Origin: Oscillospiraceae bacterium | GTDB lineage: Bacteria; Bacillota; Clostridia; Saccharofermentanales; Saccharofermentanaceae | Assembly: GCA_902782235.1 (NCBI GenBank) | Contig: CACZML010000011.1 | Location: forward strand, 1 to 45,516 | Length of the DNA stretch: 45,516 nucleotides | Direction: 5' to 3' | In this document: one piece after another, positions 26,877 through 33,833 of the stretch | Layout of the letters: each line of letters begins with the position of its first letter | Position numbering within the stretch: the stretch's first letter is position 1 | Notes under the pieces: model-generated | What the model was told of the DNA's origin: nothing | Seen by the model: only the letters and a program-made list of their open reading frames with translations | Databases searched by the model: none | Program-made: the position numbers and the translations under genes

Positions 26877-29800
26877 TTTGATTACCTCCTTCATTACCGT
26901 CACCGTTCAGGAATGCCAGAGGATCTACAGGACCCTGAGGTGCAGGTGCATCATAAGGTGCAGGATTGGATCCTGCATAAGGATCAGCAGGTGCCTGAGG
27001 CATCTGAGGTGCAGTGTACTGAGCAGGCTGCTGGTACTGCTGCTGATACTGCTGAGGCTGAGTGTACTGTTGCTGTACAGGCTGCTGGTATTGCGGCTGT
27101 CCGTACTGCTGGGGCTGGCTGTATTGCTGTACAGGCTGCTGATATTGAGGCTGCCTATACTGCTGTTGTACAGGCTGCTGGTACTGCTGCTGGTATTGCT
27201 GCTGAACAGGTGCCTGAGGTGCAGGAGCTGAATACTGTTCTTCAGGAACATACTGCTCTTCAGCTACATTGAAAGCATCCTGAGGAGCTGCAGCGACTGT
27301 ACCGTCCGGCATAACAACGGCTGAAGCCTGAGCGTTAACAGGAGCCGGCTGGCCTTGAGGCGCTGCAGGAGCTGCCTTTTCGCGCTTAGCCTTCTGAGGC
27401 TTTAATGAAAGATCGCGTTCGTCGATCTTGCCTGCATAAGAAGACAGAGGATAGATGAATGCGAGGATTGCAATGATTACCGTGAGTGCAAGGAATGTGA
27501 TCCTGACGTTGTTGACCATGAAAGCGACCATAACGATCGGGAGAAGCAGTCCCGCGCCGAGATAAACAGTATATTCTGCAAGCTTTCTCAAGTTGGTTCT
27601 GACATTACCGTTGCAGATAAGATACAGAACGTAAATGTAGTAATAATCGTGGATACCGAGAGCGATACCTAAGAATGCACTTGTTACTACAAGAGTCTTT
27701 GCCGAAGGAAGCAGTGCGAAGATGAAAAGACCGAGCACTGTTGAAGCTGCCTGGATCAATACTCTCGTACGTGATGTAAGGACATGTGCAAGTCTGTTCT
27801 TAAAGAAGCCGCAGACGAAGCAAGCCATGAATCCGCATACAAGGAAATAGAATGATGTCGTAGGAAGAGAGATTCCGACATTATCAAGATAGTTCGGTAC
27901 GAACATTGTCATGAAAGCAATCGCAACACCGAGCATCAGGAATGAGGAATTAAGGAATCTCGCGATCCTTGAATCAGCGAAAACGGAAAGGTATCCGCTG
28001 ATAGACAAAGGGGCTTCCCTGACCTGCGTATTATTCTGCATGAAGTAGATCATGCCGATAGCTGTAAGAACGAGTGCTGCACCGCTGATGATCGTTACGA
28101 TGAACAGACCATATCTCTCATAGCAGATACCTGCGATAACGGCACCTACTGCAGCACCTAAGAAATAAGAAGCTGCCTGGACATTATGGATAACTCTGTC
28201 GTTATAATCCTTGTAACCGAGTCTTCCTGCATTGATACGGTAATCTCTTAAATAGTCGAAAGACATACCGAAGCAGAAACCGATAGGAAGCGCTAATACA
28301 GTTGTAAGATACGGGAAACTGATAACGCCGGCGATGAGAGCTAAGAAGTATCCTGCGCATGTTACGGCAACAAGAGCGATCCTGCTTGTGAGGTTAGCCT
28401 TAATGCTGTTTCTGATTCCGGCAAATCCGAGATAACCCCAGATGAACAAGAGCAAGGTTGCGCATATAAAGGCCTGCACGGCCGGCATTGGCAAGTCTTT
28501 CAATTGTTCTTTGAAATAATCCGCAAACGTTATCGGCATCATGATCGATCCGAAAGCCGTAAAGAATGAAAGGAATCTGTTTGCATTCTCGCCGTACATA
28601 ACGAGTACAGGAGCATTGCCTGAGATACCCTTGGATACTGTCGAAATAAGGAGATTGATCTCGAAGACGATGATGCCCATCGAGATAGCAATAGATATGA
28701 TCGTGAAGATCCATGAAAGGCTCATTCCGTTAACAGAACTCTCGAAATCAGAACGTGGCATCATGATCTCAAGAACACCTGCAACGGTATTCTCTGAAGA
28801 TATGATCGGAGCGATGGCGCAAACATAGGAAACGCCTCCGTCACTTCTTGAAGTAAACGAAGCCTGGAGCAGGCTGAAACAGTCGATATACTGGTTGCCT
28901 GCGCCTGTGAGGTAATACTGCTGTACATTACCGGTATCTGTTGATGAATAAAGTCTTAAGAAAGAGTCTCCTGCCATCGTGTAGATGTTTACGATGTACT
29001 GCTTATCCTTGCCGTACTTGTAGATAGGAAGCATGTAATTCATGCCTTCTCTTACGTCTGTATAAGACAGCGCTGCAGCTGAAGATACAGCGCACTTTTC
29101 CATCATGTCTGCACGTTCGCTCTCAAGAGCTTTAATGTATGTTTTGGAGAGCTGGGTAGCCATAACGAGCAGCACAACAAGTATGATCGTAAAGCAGTAA
29201 CCGATAGTGGAAGAAATAAGTCTTCTGTCACGGCTCTGTGCGGTCTCTGCATTAGCCTTGTCTCCCCTGCCTCTGAAGATCCTGATAAGAACTTCCTGAA
29301 CAGCAAAGAGAACAACACCGGCAAGAACAGCGATAATGCATGCTGTAAGGATCCTCTGTTCAAGCTTGTCGCCGATGTCATAAAGTTCACCGAAAGTGCA
29401 CTTATACTCAAATACACCTACACAGATTCCTGTGCTGTCTGTGATAGGAACGATAACACTCTCATAATTCTTTCCAACGAGAACCGTACTCTTGGAAGTA
29501 TTTCCGAGCCATTCGGAAATATCTCTTCCTGTAACTGCAAACTCAGAAGGATCGTTAACACCGTGGCTTAAAAGAAGTGATAACTGACCGTTGCTGTAAC
29601 CGAAGAGTCCGTAACCTTCTGCGGACAGATTCTCTTTTGTCGTATCAACGAGCATGAGATCCAGAACAGTGCTGTACTTCGCAGGAGCATTGACTGTGTT
29701 AGATGTAAGGTCATCACCGTCTATCGTCATTCTGACGATGTCAGCAACCTGATGCATCTTGTTGTCGGATATCATTTTGAATTCATTCTCGAACTGCAGT

Positions 29801-29934
29801 CTCATGTGGTGAACCGCAAAAGATACCGCAGCAATTGCTACGACGAATGAAACGATAATCAAAATACAGATACGAACTATTCTGCCGGTAACGTCATTAC
29901 GTTCAGCGGTTCGTTCACTCTGAAGATTAGCCAT
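26869..29934 (-). CDS. Cache-type sensor / MFS-transporter fusion with Gln/Pro-rich tail
   Basis: Start set at ATG 29934 with GGGAGG ten bases upstream; the longer frame begins at 29982, upstream of the likely transcription start. About 1021 residues. Order: membrane helix (about 19-41), an extracytoplasmic sensor-like domain (about 45-185), helix (about 193-213), helix (about 246-266), a second extracytoplasmic domain (about 270-405), helix (about 408-430), then about 12 helices resembling a major facilitator transporter (about 455-855, with VPNYLDNVGISLPTT and GFCFGMSFDYLRDYR), a Lys-rich linker, and a low-complexity tail (about 885-1021) of Gln, Pro, Tyr and Ala. There is no kinase or other output domain. 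I infer a transporter or receptor gated by external ligands. Confidence 0.8.
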   Translation of the reverse strand: MANLQSERTAERNDVTGRIVRICILIIVSFVVAIAAVSFAVHHMRLQFENEFKMISDNKMHQVADIVRMTIDGDDLTSNTVNAPAKYSTVLDLMLVDTTKENLSAEGYGLFGYSNGQLSLLLSHGVNDPSEFAVTGRDISEWLGNTSKSTVLVGKNYESVIVPITDSTGICVGVFEYKCTFGELYDIGDKLEQRILTACIIAVLAGVVLFAVQEVLIRIFRGRGDKANAETAQSRDRRLISSTIGYCFTIILVVLLVMATQLSKTYIKALESERADMMEKCAVSSAAALSYTDVREGMNYMLPIYKYGKDKQYIVNIYTMAGDSFLRLYSSTDTGNVQQYYLTGAGNQYIDCFSLLQASFTSRSDGGVSYVCAIAPIISSENTVAGVLEIMMPRSDFESSVNGMSLSWIFTIISIAISMGIIVFEINLLISTVSKGISGNAPVLVMYGENANRFLSFFTAFGSIMMPITFADYFKEQLKDLPMPAVQAFICATLLLFIWGYLGFAGIRNSIKANLTSRIALVAVTCAGYFLALIAGVISFPYLTTVLALPIGFCFGMSFDYLRDYRINAGRLGYKDYNDRVIHNVQAASYFLGAAVGAVIAGICYERYGLFIVTIISGAALVLTAIGMIYFMQNNTQVREAPLSISGYLSVFADSRIARFLNSSFLMLGVAIAFMTMFVPNYLDNVGISLPTTSFYFLVCGFMACFVCGFFKNRLAHVLTSRTRVLIQAASTVLGLFIFALLPSAKTLVVTSAFLGIALGIHDYYYIYVLYLICNGNVRTNLRKLAEYTVYLGAGLLLPIVMVAFMVNNVRITFLALTVIIAILAFIYPLSSYAGKIDERDLSLKPQKAKREKAAPAAPQGQPAPVNAQASAVVMPDGTVAAAPQDAFNVAEEQYVPEEQYSAPAPQAPVQQQYQQQYQQPVQQQYRQPQYQQPVQQYSQPQQYGQPQYQQPVQQQYTQPQQYQQQYQQPAQYTAPQMPQAPADPYAGSNPAPYDAPAPQGPVDPLAFLNGDGNEGGNQNV
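26990..27235 (-). repeat. Gln/Pro/Tyr codon repeats in the sensor-MFS tail
   Basis: Degenerate tandem repeats encoding units such as QQYQQP and QYQQPVQQ. They make the GC-alternating CTG/CAG-rich tract a likely site of length change between strains. Confidence 0.8.
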
Positions 29935-29973
29935 TTGAAAGAAGCCTCCCCTATTAGCTGAAAATCCGCATAC

Positions 29974-30002
29974 ATTATACACAAATATAATAAAAACAAG
30001 AA
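29974..30002 (-). promoter_or_regulatory. Promoter of the sensor-MFS operon
   Basis: Minus-strand TTCTTG (29997-30002), spacer 17, TATAAT (29974-29979). Its position rules out the start at 29982 for the downstream gene. Confidence 0.65.
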
Positions 30003-30021
30003 ATATAAGTAGTGGCAGGAG

Positions 30022-30786
30022 TTAGGAAATATTGATCCTTCCGGTCATATAGTCCGCATATCGTCTTGCAAGTGTCACGTCGAAGTCTGTTTTCGCATCA
30101 CCCGAATACTCATTAAGAGCGTCTGAAATGAGCTTATGATACTCCTTGGGAAGATTTGACAAACCCCATTCTCCGCCCTCTTTTTTTGACAGTACAAGAC
30201 CATCTTCCTTATATGCAAGAACCCTGCAAAGATTCAATGTAAGATACATTGTGTTATCTGCAATCTCATCTGCTGCGCACTCGATATCACCAATTATGGA
30301 ATCAAGATAATTATTGGCCGGAACCTCTGAAAAGGCTTCATTTACAGGTGCACCGTAAAGACATTTTCCTCTGTTTATGAGGATCATAATATGTGCAGCA
30401 AGATCCTTATCAGTACCATTCATTTTGCGCACATAATCATCCGGATCTTTCCTGTACCAATCAGCATGCATTCTCGAAAAATGCAGTTCAAAAGGTGTCG
30501 GATAAACAAACGGATCACAGACATTTTTAAGTATGACACTCATCTCTATGCCTTTACCTGGGGCCATTGAATCATATTGGATGACCATATCCATAAACTG
30601 TCTTTTGACGGCGTCATTCAAAGGTCTGTTAACTACGATCAGAAGATCCAGATCACTTTTATCCGGATTATAGCAACCCATAACAGCAGAGCCGTGAAGG
30701 TAAATTCCTGTAAGGTTTTCCTTAAGGATCGTTCTGGTCTGGATTATAAAACCATCTATCAATTCTGCAGGCAACTTCGATTCCAT
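30022..30786 (-). CDS. Aminoglycoside nucleotidyltransferase-like protein (ANT/AadA type)
   Basis: A 254-residue protein with the nucleotidyltransferase core at residues 29-53: LHGSAVMGCYNPDKSDLDLL, giving the GS-x-DxD metal and nucleotide site. The C-terminal part follows the AadA layout (LNLCRVLAYKEDGLVLSKKEGGEW), matching ANT(3'')/ANT(9) enzymes that adenylylate streptomycin or spectinomycin. Chromosomal relatives of this kind are common in Clostridia and often have no proven resistance role. No mobile element flanks it and its composition does not stand out. Resistance is therefore only possible. The ATG follows AGGGGAT; no clear promoter is seen. Confidence 0.85.
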   Translation of the reverse strand: MESKLPAELIDGFIIQTRTILKENLTGIYLHGSAVMGCYNPDKSDLDLLIVVNRPLNDAVKRQFMDMVIQYDSMAPGKGIEMSVILKNVCDPFVYPTPFELHFSRMHADWYRKDPDDYVRKMNGTDKDLAAHIMILINRGKCLYGAPVNEAFSEVPANNYLDSIIGDIECAADEIADNTMYLTLNLCRVLAYKEDGLVLSKKEGGEWGLSNLPKEYHKLISDALNEYSGDAKTDFDVTLARRYADYMTGRINIS

Positions 30787-30837
30787 ATCCCCTGATATTT
30801 CCCCAAAAATTAAGATTCAGTATTTTTACCATATACG

Positions 30838-30870
30838 AAAAAACCTCTTTTGTCATTCAACAAAAGAGGT
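30838..30870 (-). terminator. Terminator of the tRNA-Leu/tRNA-fMet operon
   Basis: An 11-bp perfect stem (ACCTCTTTTGT at 30843-30853 with 30860-30870) is followed by six T on the minus strand, 12 bases after tRNA-fMet. Confidence 0.88.
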
Positions 30871-30881
30871 AATTCTTAATC

Positions 30882-30958
30882 TGGTTGCGGAGGCGGGACT
30901 CGAACCACACGACCTCCGGGTTATGAGCCCGGCAAGCTACCAACTGCTCCACTCCGCG
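30882..30958 (-). tRNA. tRNA-fMet (CAT), initiator
   Basis: 77 nt with encoded CCA. The sequence starts CGCGGAGTGGAGCAG with the unpaired C1 typical of initiators, and the anticodon stem has the three G-C pairs (CCGGG/CCCGG) around ctCATaa. Downstream of tRNA-Leu in the same transcript. Confidence 0.95.
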
Positions 30959-30991
30959 ATGTCTATCGCTTGCACTTAATAAAGGAATAAA

Positions 30992-31078
30992 TGGTGCTCG
31001 TGACCGGACTTGAACCGGTACGGATTTTACTCCGACGGATTTTAAGTCCGTTGCGTCTGCCAATTCCGCCACACGAGC
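30992..31078 (-). tRNA. tRNA-Leu (TAA)
   Basis: 87 nt with encoded CCA, acceptor GCTCGTG/CACGAGC, anticodon loop CTTAAAA (anticodon TAA), long variable arm as expected for Leu. Its 5' end is copied in tandem just upstream (31082-31105). Confidence 0.95.
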
Positions 31079-31105
31079 CTATGCCAATTCCGCCACACGA
31101 GCCTA
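31058..31105. repeat. Exact 24-bp tandem duplication of the tRNA-Leu 5' end
   Basis: TGCCAATTCCGCCACACGAG plus CCTA occurs at 31058-31081 and again at 31082-31105 without a mismatch. The first copy holds the first 21 bases of tRNA-Leu and three leader bases; the second lies in the leader between promoter and tRNA. The tRNA itself stays whole. Confidence 0.95.
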
Positions 31106-31122
31106 TCCGTAAGTGCTGAATG

Positions 31123-31151
31123 ATAATATCATCATGAACCTTTAAAGTCAA
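31123..31151 (-). promoter_or_regulatory. Promoter of the tRNA-Leu/tRNA-fMet operon
   Basis: Minus-strand TTGACT (31146-31151), spacer 17, TATTAT (31123-31128). Transcription would start near 31116, so the duplicated 24 bases are in the leader. Confidence 0.8.
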
Positions 31152-31207
31152 GGCAAAAAATGGCTAATAAACACTTCGAAATGATACGATTCCGTAACAT
31201 AAGTGGG

Positions 31208-31235
31208 TTGATTGAAAATTCATATTCGCTACAAT
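31208..31235 (+). promoter_or_regulatory. Promoter of the Pro/Ala-rich membrane protein gene
   Basis: TTGATT (31208-31213), spacer 16, TACAAT (31230-31235), 34 bases before the ATG. Confidence 0.65.
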
Positions 31236-31268
31236 TAAGATAATTAATTAAAAAAGGAGATTAGACAA

Positions 31269-33722
31269 ATGCCTAACGATCCTGAGGATTTTAACAAATT
31301 CAACAGTGCGAACAAGCCTGATGGCAAGGACGATTTTGTCGATTCTTCTTTCGCAGTGCAGTTTAAGCCCGGTGACAAGACCGAGTCTATTGCTGACAAG
31401 CTTAAGGAGACAAAAGAGAATATTGAGAAGCAGTCAAGCATAAACCAGCCTTCCGGCTCTTCCAGATTCGATTTCAATTCTGAGGATACTTTCAAGGATA
31501 AACTGTCTGATGAATTCGACAGTTTTGAGTTTGATTCTTCTATTTCTGCTTTTAAGCCTTTTAAGACACCTGAGCAGACATCATCATCCACAGAGGCTAC
31601 AATTCCGGCTATCAAGCCCTCACCAGCTTCTAACGATCCGGTATTCCCTAAGGACGGTGGCACTTTCGATAAGCCCGCTTTTACGGCTAAAGCACCTGAA
31701 CCTCCCAAGGAATCATTGCCTAAGTTCACTGATGCGGAAAAGGCTCAGGCTAAGCCTTCTGACGATAAGCTCTTTAAGTCCGGAAGCGGTCTTGATTTTG
31801 CTACATCAGAACACGATAAGAAGACAAGCCCTTTCATGAACACTACTGAAAAGCCTGATCTTCCCAAGCCTGCAAATATTGATATCCCGACTACGGAAAA
31901 GATCCCTTCACCCGTTAAGCCGGAACCTGCAAAGCCTACATCACCGTTTGCAGCTAAGCCTAATCTTTTCGCAACAGAACCTGAGAAGCAGAAGCCTGTT
32001 ACACCTGACGAGACAAAGTCACAGACTGCAGGCGGCTACAGACCTTATCCATCTGCAGCTAAAACAAATCTTTTCACATCACCTGCACAGGCAACAAAGG
32101 ATGCAGAAAAAGCTTTTGCAGAATTCCTGGACGACGACTTTAAGCCTTCCAGCAATATACCTGCAAGTCCTTTCAAGACAATTAATACAACAAGACCTGC
32201 AGCAACTTCTACTCCCGCTGCACAGGCAAAGCCCGCAGCTCCTTCTGCACCTTCAGCTCCTTCTGCACCTTCAGCTCCCGCTGCTCCTGCAGCACCCGTT
32301 GCACCTGCTAAACCGGCAGAGCCTGTTAAGTCTATTATTCCTGATGTACCCGTTAAACCCGTTGAGCCGGCAAAGCCTGCTGAACCTGTTAACCCTGCAT
32401 CAAATGTAATTCCGGTTAAGCGTCCTGAAGCAGTTAAGCCTGCTGAACCCGCTAAGCCTGTTATTCCTTCTGCACCTGCAGCTCCCGCTAAGCCTGCTGA
32501 ACCTGCAAAGACAGCAGCTACAGCTACTGTTGCCGCTACCGGCGCTGTTGTTGCAGCTACAGCAGCAACAAAGCCCGTTACAGAGACAGTTAAGGCACCT
32601 GCAGAGACAGAAAGACCTCAGAGACCTGCTGCTTCAGCAACACCTGCAAAGCCTGCTGCACCTGCAGCTACTGCTCCTGCAAAGCCCGTGGCTGCTCAAG
32701 CACCGGCTGCACCCGTTAAACCCGCAGCATCCACAGCACCTGCTGCTCCTGTTGCTGCAAAGCCTGCAGCTGCTCAGGCTCCTGTTAAGCCTGCTGCACC
32801 TTCAGAGGCTGCCCAGAGACCCGGCACTTCATCAAGCAAGCCTGCTCAGGCACCTCAGGCACCTTCCAATTCACCTTTCGAAGCTAAGGGTAAGCAGCCT
32901 GTCGCTGCAACCAGAGGCGTTGCTTCCAGTCAGGGACATGACAACAAGGCCATCTCCCCTGTTACTACAGTTAAGAAGTCCAAGAAGAAGTCTAAGGAAC
33001 CCAAATCCAAGAAGGATCCGGGTCTTGCAGGTCTTATCACATTCCTCGTTATCATCTTCCTCGCTATCGGCATCCTGTGGGCATTAGACAACACCTCAGG
33101 TATCAGAAGCCTGTTCGGTAAGAAGAAAAATGTAGAGACCATTGCAACTGTTACATCTGCAACTTCCATTGAATCTTCCAAGGAAGAGACAGAGACAACG
33201 ACAGAAGCTACTACAACAACCACCGAGGCTACCACAACAACTACTGAAGAGCCTACAACGACAACAACTGAAGCTACTACAACTACTACAGAAGCCACAA
33301 CGACAACTACTGAGGCCACTACAACAACCACAGAAGCTACAACAGAGGCTACTGAAGAGACAAAGAAGTCTGCAGGCGGCGAGAAGGTAACCGACATCGG
33401 CACCAAGATCACTAACTTCAAGCAGACAAAGAAGGGCTTCAAGTTTACTATCGAGCTTAAGAATAAGAGTAACAAGACATGTAATCTTCCTAAGTCTCTC
33501 AACTATCTTGATATCAAGCTTTTCGCAGGTTCAACCATCAAGAGCGTTTCATCTGACGGCATGTCATTCAAGCTTAAGAAGGACGGAAAGACTTACAGAG
33601 GAACACCTAACGAAGTCGCTATCAAGGCCGGCGAGACATACTCCTTCACGGTTAATGTAACGACCAAGGAAAGCGTAACCAAGTATGGTTACAACACAGC
33701 ATACTTCGACTGGAAGAAGTAA
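31269..33722 (+). CDS. Large Pro/Ala/Lys-rich single-pass membrane protein with outside C-terminal domain
   Basis: An 817-residue protein starting at ATG 31269 with GGAG nine bases upstream. No signal peptide. Residues 1-300 are polar, with many Lys-Pro and Ser/Thr; residues about 307-537 are low-complexity Ala/Pro/Lys (AAPAAPVAPAKPAEPVK-like units); a basic stop-transfer patch (KKSKKKSKEPKSKKDPG) precedes one membrane helix (about 584-604). Then come a Thr/Glu-rich stalk (about 637-697) and a compact C-terminal domain (about 706-817) with alternating strands (FKFTIELKNKSNKTCNLP) like DUF4352/DUF5067 beta-sandwich domains; that match is by eye only. The topology is cytoplasmic N-terminus, outside C-terminus. 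The long disordered cytoplasmic part suggests a scaffold or wall-spanning role. Monocistronic. Confidence 0.85.
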   Translation: MPNDPEDFNKFNSANKPDGKDDFVDSSFAVQFKPGDKTESIADKLKETKENIEKQSSINQPSGSSRFDFNSEDTFKDKLSDEFDSFEFDSSISAFKPFKTPEQTSSSTEATIPAIKPSPASNDPVFPKDGGTFDKPAFTAKAPEPPKESLPKFTDAEKAQAKPSDDKLFKSGSGLDFATSEHDKKTSPFMNTTEKPDLPKPANIDIPTTEKIPSPVKPEPAKPTSPFAAKPNLFATEPEKQKPVTPDETKSQTAGGYRPYPSAAKTNLFTSPAQATKDAEKAFAEFLDDDFKPSSNIPASPFKTINTTRPAATSTPAAQAKPAAPSAPSAPSAPSAPAAPAAPVAPAKPAEPVKSIIPDVPVKPVEPAKPAEPVNPASNVIPVKRPEAVKPAEPAKPVIPSAPAAPAKPAEPAKTAATATVAATGAVVAATAATKPVTETVKAPAETERPQRPAASATPAKPAAPAATAPAKPVAAQAPAAPVKPAASTAPAAPVAAKPAAAQAPVKPAAPSEAAQRPGTSSSKPAQAPQAPSNSPFEAKGKQPVAATRGVASSQGHDNKAISPVTTVKKSKKKSKEPKSKKDPGLAGLITFLVIIFLAIGILWALDNTSGIRSLFGKKKNVETIATVTSATSIESSKEETETTTEATTTTTEATTTTTEEPTTTTTEATTTTTEATTTTTEATTTTTEATTEATEETKKSAGGEKVTDIGTKITNFKQTKKGFKFTIELKNKSNKTCNLPKSLNYLDIKLFAGSTIKSVSSDGMSFKLKKDGKTYRGTPNEVAIKAGETYSFTVNVTTKESVTKYGYNTAYFDWKK
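32190..32880 (+). repeat. Low-complexity Ala/Pro/Lys coding repeats
   Basis: Degenerate repeats of units such as GCACCTGCTAAGCCT, which encode Ala/Pro/Lys strings inside the 31269 protein. The shadow frames are long Leu/Gln-rich ORFs with no other support. Confidence 0.85.
33187..33354 (+). repeat. Thr/Glu codon repeats (stalk)
   Basis: Tandem variants of ACTACAACAACTACTGAAGCT encode TTTTTEA-type units six to seven times. This resembles the linkers that follow the lipoprotein cysteines elsewhere in the window. Confidence 0.85.
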
Positions 33723-33747
33723 TAAGTGTTCAAACTGATCTGACAAG

Positions 33748-33777
33748 AGCCGCTGCAATACGCAGCGGTTCTTTTTT
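33748..33777 (+). terminator. Terminator of gene 31269
   Basis: A 9-bp stem with one G-T pair (33748-33756 with 33762-33770), 5-base loop, then CTTTTTT. It starts 25 bases after the stop. Confidence 0.88.
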
Positions 33778-33782
33778 GCAAA

Positions 33783-33813
33783 TTAAAAGTGCTGCCCGTA
33801 ACGGACAGCACTT
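33783..33813 (-). terminator. Terminator of the uvrA-clpE operon
   Basis: A 12-bp stem with one wobble pair (33787-33798 with 33802-33813) and a 3-base loop, then a T-rich stretch on the minus strand. It sits 20 bases after the stop at 33834, back to back with the convergent terminator. Confidence 0.8.
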
Positions 33814-33833
33814 GATGGTTTTGTTTTAAACTG

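Noticed and set aside
26876..26903. Longer start for the single-pass membrane protein (at 26903)
   Set aside because: GGAGG eight bases before ATG 26876 decides the start; the longer form has no ribosome site.
26925..27272. Long shadow ORFs in both strands over the Gln/Pro-rich tail
   Set aside because: They come from the repeats coding for the sensor-MFS tail; no ribosome sites, low-complexity products.
30022..30786. Acquired mobile aminoglycoside resistance gene
   Set aside because: No insertion sequence, integron site or odd composition is seen; chromosomal relatives of this family are common.
33187..33354. Repeat array as a possible CRISPR
   Set aside because: Units are short, degenerate, in frame and code for a Thr/Glu stalk; no spacers and no cas genes.
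31510..33390. Long Leu/Gln-rich ORFs and a Val-rich reverse ORF in the 31269 gene
   Set aside because: Shadow frames of the Ala/Pro and Thr/Glu repeats; the main frame has promoter, ribosome site and terminator.
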